DNA from: Paenimyroides tangerinum
GTDB lineage: Bacteria > Bacteroidota > Bacteroidia > Flavobacteriales > Flavobacteriaceae
Length of the DNA: 64,000 nt
NCBI RefSeq assembly: GCF_003865405.1
Contig: NZ_RQVQ01000008.1
Coordinates: 17,514 to 81,513 of the forward strand
Reading direction: 5' to 3'
Below the pieces are notes generated by a model. It did not search any database, was not told the origin of the DNA, and worked only from the letters and a program-made list of their open reading frames with translations. Numbering within the stretch: the first letter of the stretch is position 1; each line of letters starts with the position of its first letter. Below are positions 44,005 to 53,908 of this stretch, in pieces. Made by a program: the position numbers and the translations under genes.

Positions 44005-44475
44005 TCATAAATATATTATTTCTTGTATATTTAGCATATTGACGTTTTCTTTAAAATTGCTATATAAAACATATTTGAATTTATTCTTTTTTTCGAAATT
44101 ATATAAAATAGATTCTTCTTCCCTAATCCATTTTTGATCAACATTTTCAATCTCAAAATCAATTTTAACTAAAGTAAAACTATCATATACTTTATGTTTT
44201 TTCAATTCAGCGTTTTTCAAAATTTTGAAATAACTAGGGTTGTCCGATTTAACTGAAATTAAAATACCATTAAGGGTTGAATGTTTAGCTAAATAATTCT
44301 CGACATTCTGATTTGCATCGTATTCTGATAACATTATAATTCGTAGAGTTTTAAAATCAGAATTAGTTATGTAAGATAATAGTGCGTAACCCGTATAACT
44401 ATTCTTCTTTTCTAAATTACAAGAACTTAGAAAAAACGAAATTATTAAAAGTTTTAAAACAATATTTTTTTTCAT
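44005..44475 (-). CDS. Hypothetical lipoprotein
   Basis: 156 residues. Lipobox SSCN (Cys19) after MKKNIVLKLLIISFFL. The mature protein is mixed alpha-beta, Asn/Lys/Tyr-rich. No recognised family. Confidence 0.65.
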   Translation of the reverse strand: MKKNIVLKLLIISFFLSSCNLEKKNSYTGYALLSYITNSDFKTLRIIMLSEYDANQNVENYLAKHSTLNGILISVKSDNPSYFKILKNAELKKHKVYDSFTLVKIDFEIENVDQKWIREEESILYNFEKKNKFKYVLYSNFKENVNMLNIQEIIYL

Positions 44476-44635
44476 AATCCATTTAGCTCATATTCCATAA
44501 ATATACATCTTTATTCAAACAAAAGACTGCTAATTCAAAATCGATACTATTTTTGATTACTTTTAGACAATTCATTTATTTCTGCGAGATAAAGCATTTA
44601 ACTGAAATTTAACTAGATAACGTAACAAACTAATC

Positions 44636-44643
44636 TAATTTTG
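44636..44643 (+). promoter_or_regulatory. Bacteroidota -7 element for DUF4407
   Basis: TAATTTTG, full match, 21 nt before the ATG. Confidence 0.5.
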
Positions 44644-44664
44644 CATAATTTATAATCGAAAACA

Positions 44665-45774
44665 ATGAATACAATAAAAAACTTCTTTTGGTGGTGCGCT
44701 GGAGTTCATAAAGAAACGCTTCAGAAATATCCAGAAGAACATAGTAAATATTTTAGCATTGGAGCTACTATATTTTTCACAGGACTTTTTGCAGCATTAG
44801 CTGGTGGTTATGCCTTATATTTTATTTTTAGCGGAAGTGACTTTGCCGTTTTCTATGCAGCCCTTTTTGGATTGATTTGGGGATTGGCTATTTTTAATAT
44901 GGATAGATATATTGTACTGAGTATTGATAAATCAAAAAGCAATTACAAACAATTTCTGCAAGCTTTACCTCGTATTATTCTTGCTGTTATCATTGGTATT
45001 GTAATATCAAGACCTTTAGAGCTAAAAATATTTGACAAGGAAATTCGCGAACATCTACGAACCGAATATTTAATAAAACAACAAGCTACGATAGATACAT
45101 TGAACAGTACTTTTGAGAATAAATATCAAATAGAATACACACAATTAAACAAGTTCAAAACCGAAGCTGATTCGTTAGATGTTAGTATTAAGGATGACAG
45201 ACAGAAACTAAATCATGAAATATTTGGTACTAAAACTGCCGAAACTTCAGGAGTAATGGGATATGGTCCGTTTGCAAAAAGAAAGGAAGAATTTTTAAAC
45301 AAACAAGAAATCTATTTAGATTCGTTGCGTTCTAAGATTCAGAAAAAAGAAACCGAGTTGTTTGAAAGAAAAGAAAAAGAAGGTTTACTGGACACCAAGA
45401 TTTTATCGGATGCTGCTTTAGACAGCGTAGTGAACATCGCAGGATTTTCTGACCGTAATACAGCATTGAGTAAATTACACCTGAATCCGGATGGAAGTAG
45501 TAACGATTCAACAAAATATGCGGTGATTTTTATCGCTTGTTTGTTTATCTTTTTTGAATGTTTACCTGTATTTGTAAAATTGATGAGTGGTAAAGATTCG
45601 TATGATATTGAAACTGCAAAACAAAGAACTATCCACAGTTACGAGTCGACATCGGATATTGACATTGAAAAAAATGCTTTAGACCAATTAACTGAAAAAA
45701 GAACGGAAATGTCGGTTAGAAGACGAACCAATCAATTAGAAAAAGAATATTCGGAAAATGAAGATATAACTTAA
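44665..45774 (+). CDS. DUF4407 membrane protein
   Basis: 369 residues. N-terminal WWCAGVHKETL, two paired hydrophobic helices (about 30-75), the family's NMDRYIV motif near residue 90, another span near 105, a long Gln/Lys/Glu-rich coiled coil (about 130-240), a final transmembrane helix near 285-305 and a charged tail. DUF4407 occurs in Bacteroidota and other phyla, sometimes near mobile elements; function unknown. Confidence 0.88.
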   Translation: MNTIKNFFWWCAGVHKETLQKYPEEHSKYFSIGATIFFTGLFAALAGGYALYFIFSGSDFAVFYAALFGLIWGLAIFNMDRYIVLSIDKSKSNYKQFLQALPRIILAVIIGIVISRPLELKIFDKEIREHLRTEYLIKQQATIDTLNSTFENKYQIEYTQLNKFKTEADSLDVSIKDDRQKLNHEIFGTKTAETSGVMGYGPFAKRKEEFLNKQEIYLDSLRSKIQKKETELFERKEKEGLLDTKILSDAALDSVVNIAGFSDRNTALSKLHLNPDGSSNDSTKYAVIFIACLFIFFECLPVFVKLMSGKDSYDIETAKQRTIHSYESTSDIDIEKNALDQLTEKRTEMSVRRRTNQLEKEYSENEDIT

Positions 45775-45781
45775 TTGAAAT

Positions 45782-45809
45782 GCCCTGCTAAATAGTAGGG
45801 CATTTTTTT
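45782..45809 (+). terminator. Rho-independent terminator after DUF4407
   Basis: Stem GCCCTGCTA / TAGTAGGGC (one G-U) with a very short apical loop, then A and eight T. Confidence 0.75.
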
Positions 45810-45830
45810 TACAATTAAATTTTAAAAAAA

Positions 45831-45858
45831 GGATCGGATTACAAATCCGTACTATCGG
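45831..45858 (+). repeat. REP-like hairpin 1
   Basis: GGATCGGATTACAAATCCG then TACTATCGG: 6-bp stem CGGATT / AATCCG, 3-nt loop, and the tail CTATCGG shared with the copy at 47169. Same orientation as the other two; the transposase gene lies between. Confidence 0.6.
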
Positions 45859-45916
45859 TATTTTAAATTGATTACACCTATTGATCCAAATTACTTTATT
45901 AACTAAAACAACTAAT

Positions 45917-46456
45917 TCAAAGAAGCTGTGTTTTCCAAAATTCTTTCAGTCGAATAAAGTTTTTGTTTGAACTTGTTTTATTAAAATACAATTCACCCAT
46001 AGAAAAATATTTTGAAAGAACAGAATCAGATTGTTTGACAATCAAAAGATTTAATCTATCTGATGAACTCTTACAGTTTTCATAATAATAAGCTTGTTCC
46101 ATTAATAGAATATTAGATTGAAACCATTTTTCCTGTGATTTATCAAGATGAATATTTTTTTCTGAATTTGGATAAACCTGAGTACAGTGCATTTCGTTAT
46201 TCGTAAATTCAATTAAGATAAATTTCCCGTATTTATGGTTCGAATATTTCGTGTATAACAAAATTCCTTTATTAAGTTTTTCAAATCTATCTAAAACATT
46301 TTTATAAAAAATAGTTTCATCGATATTCGAAACCAATTCATCAAAATCAGATTCATTTTCAGTAACAATAAAATCACATTTATCAAATTCTGATTGTGAT
46401 TTTTGAGTTTTACATGAAATAAAAACAAAAAAAATTATTACATAATGAATTCGCAT
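45917..46456 (-). CDS. Hypothetical lipoprotein
   Basis: 179 residues. Short signal peptide with lipobox ISCK (Cys15), then a Ser/Asn/Lys-rich alpha-beta domain. It starts close to a REP-like element; no family recognised. Confidence 0.65.
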   Translation of the reverse strand: MRIHYVIIFFVFISCKTQKSQSEFDKCDFIVTENESDFDELVSNIDETIFYKNVLDRFEKLNKGILLYTKYSNHKYGKFILIEFTNNEMHCTQVYPNSEKNIHLDKSQEKWFQSNILLMEQAYYYENCKSSSDRLNLLIVKQSDSVLSKYFSMGELYFNKTSSNKNFIRLKEFWKTQLL

Positions 46457-46500
46457 ATTAGATGTTATTTATTAATTATCAAGAAGTTTAAATTTCAGAT

Positions 46501-46522
46501 GGAGCGGATTTACAATCTGTGA
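46501..46522 (+). repeat. REP-like hairpin 2
   Basis: GGAGCGGATTTACAATCTG then TGA: stem CGGATT / AATCTG (one G-U) with a 3-nt loop, immediately before the transposase stop. The tail differs from copies 1 and 3. Confidence 0.5.
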
Positions 46523-46525
46523 CAT

Positions 46526-47080
46526 TTAACCCATAAATAAAACAACTACATGTAAATCATTATCTAAACCTGCATAATTTCGAGCCGAACTAAAATAATA
46601 ATCTTCAGCATTAGCTACTATTTTCTCTTTTACAGGATTTTGATGAATGTAGTTTATTTTTTCCTTAATAAATTTATTTGAGTAAACAGATTCAGCATGA
46701 TACCCATCTTGCCAAACTTTATAATTTTGCGTTCGTTTTAAATGTACACAAGAATCTTGAAAGTATTCCAACATCCATTCACGTCTGCTTTCTGGTTCGT
46801 TTTGTATTGTTTCAATTATTTTTTTACTTGTGAATTTTTTAAAATCACGCATTATTTCAGCAATTGTTAGATTGGCTGTAGCTTTACAAAGTATATGTAA
46901 ATGACTATGCATTAAAACAAATGCATAAATTTCTAAACCTTTATTTGATTGACAATATTTTAATGCATTAATCATAACATGTTTTTGATTTAAACGAGTA
47001 AAAATATCAATCCAACCAACGGTTGTTAGTGTTATAAAATATGCGCTGTTAATATCTGTAGCTTTATATTTTGTGGACAT
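46526..47080 (-). CDS. REP-associated tyrosine transposase (IS200-like Y1 family)
   Basis: 184 residues. Y1-transposase HUH fold: metal-binding HSHLH in FVLMHSHLHILCK near residue 60 and the catalytic Tyr in INYIHQNPVKE near residue 142, with WQDGYHAESVYS before it, the standard RAYT pattern. It cuts and joins single-stranded REP palindromes. Complete-looking, and REP-like hairpins lie on both sides, so the element may still be active. Confidence 0.88.
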   Translation of the reverse strand: MSTKYKATDINSAYFITLTTVGWIDIFTRLNQKHVMINALKYCQSNKGLEIYAFVLMHSHLHILCKATANLTIAEIMRDFKKFTSKKIIETIQNEPESRREWMLEYFQDSCVHLKRTQNYKVWQDGYHAESVYSNKFIKEKINYIHQNPVKEKIVANAEDYYFSSARNYAGLDNDLHVVVLFMG

Positions 47081-47168
47081 ATTTAAAAAGATTAAAAGAA
47101 GAACAACATATTTAATTTAAAACTTTGAAACCGAATAAATTCGCTTTTCTAAAATTAGTATAAAAAAG

Positions 47169-47195
47169 CACGGATTGCAAATCCGCGCTATCGGG
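47169..47195 (+). repeat. REP-like hairpin 3
   Basis: CACGGATTGCAAATCCG then CGCTATCGGG: stem CGGATT / AATCCG, loop GCA, with the same CTATCGG tail as copy 1. Confidence 0.6.
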
Positions 47196-47274
47196 TTTCA
47201 CAACTAATAAAAGTATGGAAGTAAACTGCTGTTGATCGATGTGTTTTCTTTAATCATTGCTTTTCTCATTATAT

Positions 47275-47478
47275 TTATCCTATAAAAGGAACTATTTCAT
47301 CATAAGGTGTTCCTGTTATGCTACCATATAATGAAACTAAAAATAAAACGAATATAACTAATAACAAAATTGGGTTGTATCGAAATTCTGTACCGTTTTT
47401 TTGAGAAAGTCTAAAAGAAAATAATGCGCTAGCTAAAAATATGCTTGTAAAAATAAGCACGGTGTAAGTTGATCTCAT
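47275..47478 (-). CDS. Small two-helix membrane protein
   Basis: 67 residues. Two hydrophobic helices (about 5-22 and 36-54), short basic loop, C-terminus GTPYDEIVPFIG. No recognised family. Confidence 0.6.
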   Translation of the reverse strand: MRSTYTVLIFTSIFLASALFSFRLSQKNGTEFRYNPILLLVIFVLFLVSLYGSITGTPYDEIVPFIG

Positions 47479-47772
47479 AATTTTTGTTTTTAAAAGAATT
47501 TTATGATTGTCCGTAATTAATAATAAATTTATTCAATTTAAATCGTGATGCATTATCTAAACGTAGTTTTCAAATTATCATTACACTTCATTTAAATCAA
47601 TGTGTTAAAGTTTTGACACTAACACAAATTAACCAATAAAACACGAGTTATATTTAACGAATATACAAAATTTTGTGAATACATTTAGTTTTATAACCAA
47701 ATTACACAGATTTACAATCCATCTATTTATCCAAAAATTAAACCTGCAATATCTAAATCATAAAAAAACAAA
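47479..47772. other. Intergenic, AT-rich, one weak REP-like relic
   Basis: No convincing gene. The sequence is over 75 percent A+T. CAGATTTACAATCC at 47707-47720 resembles the REP stems and may be a decayed copy. Nothing else identified. Confidence 0.4.
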
Positions 47773-47797
47773 AAACCTTCCCGATAAAGGAAGGTTT
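47773..47797 (-). terminator. Rho-independent terminator after tRNA-Arg
   Basis: On the minus strand AAACCTTCC / GGAAGGTTT with a 7-nt loop followed by T-runs, three nt beyond the tRNA. Confidence 0.85.
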
Positions 47798-47799
47798 CG

Positions 47800-47872
47800 T
47801 GACCGCGACGGGATTCGAACCCACATCGTCAGAACCGGAATCTGATATTCTATCCAATTGAACTACGCAGCC
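47800..47872 (-). tRNA. tRNA-Arg(CCG)
   Basis: 73 nt cloverleaf on the minus strand. Acceptor GGCTGCG pairs with CGCGGTC (two G-U), discriminator A, anticodon stem TCAGA / TCTGA with loop TTCCGGT giving anticodon CCG for codon CGG, and T-loop GTTCGAATCC. The 3' CCA is not encoded. It lies 5 nt after the yqeY stop and shares its direction, so it may be processed from one transcript. Confidence 0.93.
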
Positions 47873-47877
47873 AATTA

Positions 47878-48327
47878 TTATGCTGTAAGTAATTTTTTAA
47901 CTACCGTTGAGATTGTTTTTCCATCTGCAGAACCAGACAATTTAGCATTTGCTAATCCCATCACTTGTCCCATCGAACCCATTCCGGCAAATCCGCCTTC
48001 TGAGATGATTTGAGCAACGATTGCTTCTACTTCTTCTATTGATAACTGAGCTGGTAAAAACTGCTCGATAACCGCTGCCTGAGCTAATTCTGGTTCAGCT
48101 AAATCTGCACGGTTTTGACCTGTGAAAATGGCTGCGCTATCTTTACGTTGTTTAACCAACTTTTGTAAAATTTTTATTTCGTCTTCTTCTGTTAATTCCA
48201 CACCAGTTCCTGAAGTTTGTGCTAATAACAATTCAGATTTCACAGCTCTTAAAGATTCTAAAGCCACTTGGTCTTTAGATTTCATAGCTGTTTTCAATGC
48301 GTCCATAATTTTAGCTTGTAAACTCAT
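47878..48327 (-). CDS. yqeY: GatB/YqeY domain protein
   Basis: 149 residues. YqeY family: helical, with VELTEEDEIKILQKLVKQRKD near residue 40 and a GatB-tail-like C-terminus with GFAGMGSMGQVMG. Relatives resemble the C-terminal tRNA-interacting part of amidotransferase GatB; the function is not settled. Directly upstream of a tRNA gene, and after the ftsZ terminator. Confidence 0.9.
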   Translation of the reverse strand: MSLQAKIMDALKTAMKSKDQVALESLRAVKSELLLAQTSGTGVELTEEDEIKILQKLVKQRKDSAAIFTGQNRADLAEPELAQAAVIEQFLPAQLSIEEVEAIVAQIISEGGFAGMGSMGQVMGLANAKLSGSADGKTISTVVKKLLTA

Positions 48328-48362
48328 TTCTCTATTTTTTTAGTTTGTACAAAGGTATTAAA

Positions 48363-48394
48363 AAACCCAAAATAAGCGATGTTATTTTGGGTTT
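48363..48394 (-). terminator. Terminator closing the dcw cluster after ftsZ
   Basis: 13-bp perfect stem AAACCCAAAATAA / TTATTTTGGGTTT, 6-nt loop, T-run on the minus strand. Confidence 0.82.
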
Positions 48395-48418
48395 AGTAAA
48401 TATAAATCTAATCTATAA

Positions 48419-50386
48419 CTAATCTACATTATCATGTAAGAATGAATTATTTGAACGCAATTGCATATCATTGTTGCTATCTGTTCCTAAAGACATTCTT
48501 GAAGTCTGAGAAGTTTGATTCGAATATAAATCAACTCCCATTCTTTTGTAAGCAGGTTCTTTTTCCAAATCATTCAATTGTGCATTCACGTTATTGAATT
48601 TATGGTTAAAGTCTTTCATTTTACGCTTACGTTCTTCTGCACGACCTTTTAAAATATCGTTAATAGATAAATCGATTGGCGAAATTTCATCTGAAGTTCT
48701 GATTGAATTTGGAATAGAAGTTTCTGTACGAACTGTAAATCCGAAATCTTCTTCAACTTCCTCAACTACAACCTTCTTATTTAATTTCTCTTCAACATCC
48801 ATATAATCATCCAATGAATAACGAATTACTTCATTTGGATTTTTTACTTCTTCGATTTTTTCTTCTTGAACTGGTTTAGCCATTTCTGGTTCATTGTTCG
48901 TAAAGAAATTTAATTCTTTGTTTGAAAACATTTCATGCTGCCCCTCAAATTCACGTTCTTGTTGAACAATATCAAACGTAAATTGCATTGGAGCTTCTTC
49001 AACAACAGCTTTTGGTTTCACAATAATAAATTGTGGGTCAATTACCTGAATGTCGCGAATATCTTGCGTTTTAATTTGTTTGATTTCAAACTGAGGTTGC
49101 TCATTTACCGCTGGATTAACAACTTGTTCCACTACTGGAGTTGCAACCGCATGAGCAACTGGATTAGTAGTTTGAACTATTGTTTTTTTTTCAACGTCGG
49201 TATTAGATGTGTTTTGAAAATCATCATCTAATCCGTAAACGATTCTTCCTGAATTGGAAAATCCATTATTCATTAAAGGTTGTTCTGGTGATGGCGCAGA
49301 GAAAGTTGGTACATTTGGCTGAGTTAAATTAGCCGTTACTCTTTGTTCATCTCCTAAAACATGAATGATTTTATTTGGTTCAGATGAGCTCACAATTTCT
49401 TGTTGTTGCTCAACATTAAAACCCGTTGCAATAATTGTTACAGCGATAGAATCTCCTAAAGATTCATCTTCACCAACTCCCATAATGATGTTTGCATTAT
49501 GTCCAGCTTCCATTTGGATATGGTCGTTGATTTCACCGATTTCATCAATCGTGATTTCATTCTCACCAGAAACAATTAACAACAATACGTTTTTAGCACC
49601 TGTAATTTTATTATCGTTTAATAACGGAGAATCTAAAGCAGAAACAATTGCTTCTTTTGCTCTATTTTCACCTGAAGCTAAAGACGAACCCATTATTGCA
49701 GTTCCACTGTTAGATAGAACAGTTTTAGCATCTTTTAAATCGATATTTTGTGTATAGTGATGTGTAATAACTTCAGCAATACCACGAGAAGCAGTTGCTA
49801 AAACTTCATCAGCTTTAGAGAAACCAGCCTTGAAACCTAAGTTTCCGTAAACTTCTCTTAATTTATTATTATTGATAACAATTAATGAATCTACTACTTT
49901 TCTTAATTTTTCAACTCCACGTAAAGCTTGTTCTTGACGAACTTTACCTTCGAATTGAAAAGGAATCGTAACGATACCAACTGTTAATATATCTCTTTCT
50001 TTAGACAATTGAGCAATTACCGGAGCAGCACCTGTACCTGTACCACCACCCATACCAGCGGTAATGAAAACCATCTTAGTATTTGAGTCTAATAATTGTT
50101 CGATTTCTTCTATACTTTCTAATGCAGATTGTTGTCCAACATCAGGATTTGCACCAGCTCCTAAACCTTCAGTTAACGCAATACCTAACTGAATTTTTGT
50201 TGGAACAGTACTGTTTTGAAGTGCCTGAGCGTCTGTATTACAAACAACAAAGTCAACTCCTTTAATCCCTTGATTAAACATGTGGTTAATGGCATTACTA
50301 CCGCCACCTCCAACTCCGATTACTTTAATTACATTTGATTGATTTTTTGGTAAATCAAATGTGATGTTTTCAAATGTGTTATCCAT
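48419..50386 (-). CDS. ftsZ: Cell division GTPase FtsZ
   Basis: 655 residues. Tubulin-like GTPase that forms the Z-ring. Tubulin signature [11 protein letters not shown] at 113-123, N-terminal [11 protein letters not shown], then beyond residue about 330 a very long, acidic, Glu/Val-rich variable linker, and a C-terminal tail [10 protein letters not shown]. The linker makes it much longer than the roughly 400-residue usual size; a long linker is known in Bacteroidota. Last gene of the cluster. Confidence 0.97.
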   Translation of the reverse strand: MDNTFENITFDLPKNQSNVIKVIGVGGGGSNAINHMFNQGIKGVDFVVCNTDAQALQNSTVPTKIQLGIALTEGLGAGANPDVGQQSALESIEEIEQLLDSNTKMVFITAGMGGGTGTGAAPVIAQLSKERDILTVGIVTIPFQFEGKVRQEQALRGVEKLRKVVDSLIVINNNKLREVYGNLGFKAGFSKADEVLATASRGIAEVITHHYTQNIDLKDAKTVLSNSGTAIMGSSLASGENRAKEAIVSALDSPLLNDNKITGAKNVLLLIVSGENEITIDEIGEINDHIQMEAGHNANIIMGVGEDESLGDSIAVTIIATGFNVEQQQEIVSSSEPNKIIHVLGDEQRVTANLTQPNVPTFSAPSPEQPLMNNGFSNSGRIVYGLDDDFQNTSNTDVEKKTIVQTTNPVAHAVATPVVEQVVNPAVNEQPQFEIKQIKTQDIRDIQVIDPQFIIVKPKAVVEEAPMQFTFDIVQQEREFEGQHEMFSNKELNFFTNNEPEMAKPVQEEKIEEVKNPNEVIRYSLDDYMDVEEKLNKKVVVEEVEEDFGFTVRTETSIPNSIRTSDEISPIDLSINDILKGRAEERKRKMKDFNHKFNNVNAQLNDLEKEPAYKRMGVDLYSNQTSQTSRMSLGTDSNNDMQLRSNNSFLHDNVD

Positions 50387-50401
50387 TATTATGCGGTTTA
50401 T

Positions 50402-51814
50402 TTATTCTGATTTATCGATAAATTCTTTAAACTTAGATAAAAAATTACCAAAAAATCTTCCTTTTATATTATCTACAGTCGAAGGCTTTTCAACTTCGCT
50501 TTCGATAATTACTTCTGTTTCTTTTTCTTTTATAACAACTTGTTCTTGTTCAATTTCTGTAACGGCATTAACCGTTTGAGCAACAACATTGGTTTTTGCA
50601 ACTTGATAATAATCATCATTTTCATGTCCTTTTACATAAATCTGACTTCTAGAATTATTCAAATCACTTTCCATTGTTAAACCAACTCCAGTTGCATACA
50701 ATGGTCTTGCTACAACTTTTGCAGAATCTCCTGCGATGTGTTCATTTGGAAAACCAATTCGTGTGTCAATTCCAGTAATGTATTCTACCAACTGTTTGAT
50801 GTGTTTCAATTCAGACCCACCACCTGTAAGAACGATTCCAGCAATTAATTTTTTTCTTGGATTATCATATCCATAAGCTTTGATTTCAGAGAAAATCATT
50901 TCAATAATTTCAACTACACGAGCATGAATAATTTTTGAAAGATTTTTTAGAGAAATCTCTTTTGCATCTTGACCACGTAAACCTGGAATTGATACAATCT
51001 CGTTATCTCTATTTTCTCCCGGCCAAGCCGAACCAAAACGTGTTTTTAATAACTCAGCTTGTTTTTCAATAATCGAACAACCTTCTTTTATATCTTCTGT
51101 TATCACATTTCCTCCGAATGGAACCACAGCCGTATGGCGAATAATTCCGTCTTTGAAAATAGCTAAATCTGTTGTTCCTCCACCGATATCGATTAAAGCA
51201 ACACCAGCTTCTTTTTCTTCATTACTTAAAACAGCTTCTGCTGAAGCAAGTGGTTCAAGAGTTAAACCCGAAAGTTCTAATCCAGCATCTTTAACACAAC
51301 GTCCTGCATTTCGGATAGAAGAAGATTGTCCAACAACTACGTGGAAACTTGCTTCTAATCTACGTCCATACATTCCGATTGGTTCTTTGATACCCGCTTC
51401 GTCATCGATTTTAAATTCTTGAGGAAGCACGTGAATGATTTCTTCGCCAGGTAACATCGTTAATTTCTGAACCTGATTAATCAATAATTCAATATCTGCA
51501 TCAGAAATCACATTGTCTGGATTTTCTCTACTGATATATTCGTGATGTTGAATACTTCTGATATGTTGACCAGCGATACCAACCACCACATCTTTAATTT
51601 TATATCCCGATTCTGCTTCTGCTAAAGCAACCGCATTCTGAATCGATTGAATTGTTTGTGTAATATTATTAACAACACCTCTCTTAACACCTAAACTTTT
51701 GGCGTTTCCAACTCCTAAGATCTCGAGTTTTCCATACTCGTTTCTCTTTCCGACCATCGCAACAATTTTTGTTGTTCCGATGTCTAAACCTACAGCGATA
51801 TTGTTCTTGTTCAT
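50402..51814 (-). CDS. ftsA: Cell division protein FtsA
   Basis: 470 residues. Actin-like ATPase that anchors FtsZ to the membrane and recruits division proteins. Phosphate-1 loop GLDIGTTKIVAMVG at the N-terminus, IDIGGGTTDLAIF near residue 215, GGGSELKHI near 335. The C-terminal 60 residues contain a charged linker and a final membrane-binding amphipathic helix (FGNFLSKFKEFID). Confidence 0.96.
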   Translation of the reverse strand: MNKNNIAVGLDIGTTKIVAMVGKRNEYGKLEILGVGNAKSLGVKRGVVNNITQTIQSIQNAVALAEAESGYKIKDVVVGIAGQHIRSIQHHEYISRENPDNVISDADIELLINQVQKLTMLPGEEIIHVLPQEFKIDDEAGIKEPIGMYGRRLEASFHVVVGQSSSIRNAGRCVKDAGLELSGLTLEPLASAEAVLSNEEKEAGVALIDIGGGTTDLAIFKDGIIRHTAVVPFGGNVITEDIKEGCSIIEKQAELLKTRFGSAWPGENRDNEIVSIPGLRGQDAKEISLKNLSKIIHARVVEIIEMIFSEIKAYGYDNPRKKLIAGIVLTGGGSELKHIKQLVEYITGIDTRIGFPNEHIAGDSAKVVARPLYATGVGLTMESDLNNSRSQIYVKGHENDDYYQVAKTNVVAQTVNAVTEIEQEQVVIKEKETEVIIESEVEKPSTVDNIKGRFFGNFLSKFKEFIDKSE

Positions 51815-51821
51815 AACTATT

Positions 51822-52547
51822 TTATTTCGTGCAAATAACTTGTTCAGTAAATCTTAAATTAACGTTCTTGTAATACGGTACGATTGTGTCGTTTTTTGAG
51901 TAGTGAAGAAAAGCTTTATAATTATTAAATTTCTTTTCAACTTCTGTTAATCTACCAAACTCAACATTGTAATCGTATTCACGAACCGTCAAATTCAAAC
52001 TTTGATCTGGATTTATTTTAATTCCAGTAATACTTTTTTTAAGAAAATCATCTTCAAAAATCACATTCAACATCCGAATAAACTCTTGTCTATTCCGATC
52101 AGAAACCTTGCCTAAAACCACTGGTACATGCGCACTAAAATGATCTGACAACGGCATCCTTCCACCCTGCGTGTCAATGTAATATGAACCATTTCCTGTA
52201 AGAACTCTTGCTATTGCCGTCTTCTGAACTACTTCTGCATTTAAAACTCCATTCGCATCAAAATACACTTGCGATGAAGCAATCATTTCATTTTTTTGCA
52301 GTTCTTGCTCCAACTTATTCAAATCTAAATCATCTTTAAATACGTTGTTCGCATTTGGGAAATTTTGTTTCAACAAGTTATTAACCATTTCTTGTGTTAT
52401 AAAATGGTTATTATTGCTCAAAAATTTCACTTCAATAGCATCAACTGTTCTTTGTTTTGAACGCGATTGCGCAAAAACAAATAGTCCAATTAGCGCAAAA
52501 ATACTTAGCACTAAATACACATCGAACCAGTTGATTTTCTTTAACAT
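51822..52547 (-). CDS. ftsQ: Cell division protein FtsQ/DivIB
   Basis: 241 residues. One N-terminal membrane helix (about 8-26), a POTRA-like segment (VEVKFLSNNNHFITQ-type start at residue about 38), then the FtsQ beta domain. It links FtsL and the septal synthase to the divisome. Shorter-than-average POTRA is typical for Bacteroidota. Gene is between murC and ftsA with 4-8 nt gaps. Confidence 0.88.
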   Translation of the reverse strand: MLKKINWFDVYLVLSIFALIGLFVFAQSRSKQRTVDAIEVKFLSNNNHFITQEMVNNLLKQNFPNANNVFKDDLDLNKLEQELQKNEMIASSQVYFDANGVLNAEVVQKTAIARVLTGNGSYYIDTQGGRMPLSDHFSAHVPVVLGKVSDRNRQEFIRMLNVIFEDDFLKKSITGIKINPDQSLNLTVREYDYNVEFGRLTEVEKKFNNYKAFLHYSKNDTIVPYYKNVNLRFTEQVICTK

Positions 52548-52551
52548 TTTC

Positions 52552-53907
52552 TTATTTTAATCTATTTTCTAAAATCTCTTTAATTTCATCTACCATTTCT
52601 CCAATATCTCCGGCGCCAATAGTAACCAAAACTTCTTCATTGGTTTCAGAAACGAATTGAATCAATTGCTCTTTTGAAATTAAAAATTTATTTTCATTTT
52701 TCATCTTATCTAAAAGAACTTGAGAAGTTACGCCTTCCATCGGTAATTCACGAGCTGGATAAATGTCTAACAAATAAATCTCATCGAACTTTGATAAACT
52801 CGTTGCAAAATCATCCATAAAATCATTTGTTCTACTGAATAAATGGGGTTGAAAAACAGCAACTATTTTTTTGTTTGGATACAACTCACGAACCGCATCA
52901 TAAACCGCATTTATTTCTGTTGGATGATGTGCATAATCATCGATATAAACACAATCTTCGTTTCTAACTTTAAATGAAAAACGACGTCGTACTCCACTAA
53001 AAGTTGCTAACGCATCTTTGATTTGTTTGGCAGTCAATCCGTATTTTCTTGCCATAGAAATAGCCAAACTTGCATTTAGCACATTGTGTTCTCCTGGCAT
53101 TTGTAAGTGAATATCTTTGATTGTTTCGCCTTCAAAACGCAAATCAAAAACACGCATTCCATTTTCAATTTTCAAATTTTCTGCAACAATATTTGTATCA
53201 GAATTGATTCCAACCTTTGTACCTTCAATCGCAACGTGATCGGCTACAAAAAGATTTTCTTTATCAGAAACTTTATCTGCAAATTCTTGAAACGATTTCT
53301 TGATTTCATCGTTAGTTCCGTAAATATCAAGGTGATCCGCATCGTTCGAAATCACACAAGCAATATTGGGGTGCAAATGTAAGAAAGATCTGTCAAATTC
53401 GTCTGCTTCAACCACAGTAACTGTCTTGCCTTCGCCAACTAAATTTGAATTATAATTCTCTAAAACACCTCCTAAAAAAGAAGTTACATCAACCTTGTTT
53501 TGAAACAAAATATGAGCTAACATACTCGAAGTCGTTGTTTTACCGTGTGTACCTGAAACTGCAAAACAGAATGAATTTTCAGTAATCAGTCCTAAAACTT
53601 CGGCACGTTTTTTTATTTCAAAATTATTATCAATAAAATAATTCCATTCGCTATGATTTTTTGGAATCGCTGGTGTAATAACAACCAAAGTTTCTTCCTT
53701 ATCAAAAAAAGCCTTTGAAATCAATTCTAAATTATCTTCAAAATGAATCGCAATTCCTTCTGCTTCTAACTCATCAGTCAAATGCGTTCGTGTTTTATCG
53801 TAACCAGCAACATTTTTTCCTAATCGATGAAAATAACGTGCAATAGCACTCATTCCGATTCCTCCGATTCCGATAAAAAACACATTTTTTAAAGTTGCTA
53901 TATTCAT
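52552..53907 (-). CDS. murC: UDP-N-acetylmuramate-L-alanine ligase MurC
   Basis: 451 residues. Adds the first amino acid (L-Ala) to UDP-MurNAc. N-terminal GIGGIGMSAIA, P-loop GTHGKTTT at 119-126, and later motifs DDYAHHPTEI and FQPHLFSRT, which are specific to MurC. Confidence 0.97.
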   Translation of the reverse strand: MNIATLKNVFFIGIGGIGMSAIARYFHRLGKNVAGYDKTRTHLTDELEAEGIAIHFEDNLELISKAFFDKEETLVVITPAIPKNHSEWNYFIDNNFEIKKRAEVLGLITENSFCFAVSGTHGKTTTSSMLAHILFQNKVDVTSFLGGVLENYNSNLVGEGKTVTVVEADEFDRSFLHLHPNIACVISNDADHLDIYGTNDEIKKSFQEFADKVSDKENLFVADHVAIEGTKVGINSDTNIVAENLKIENGMRVFDLRFEGETIKDIHLQMPGEHNVLNASLAISMARKYGLTAKQIKDALATFSGVRRRFSFKVRNEDCVYIDDYAHHPTEINAVYDAVRELYPNKKIVAVFQPHLFSRTNDFMDDFATSLSKFDEIYLLDIYPARELPMEGVTSQVLLDKMKNENKFLISKEQLIQFVSETNEEVLVTIGAGDIGEMVDEIKEILENRLK

Positions 53908-53908
53908 C

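Noticed and set aside
49365-49757. 130-codon plus-strand ORF opposite ftsZ
   Set aside because: Shadow of ftsZ, no start signal, Ser/Ile-rich antisense composition.
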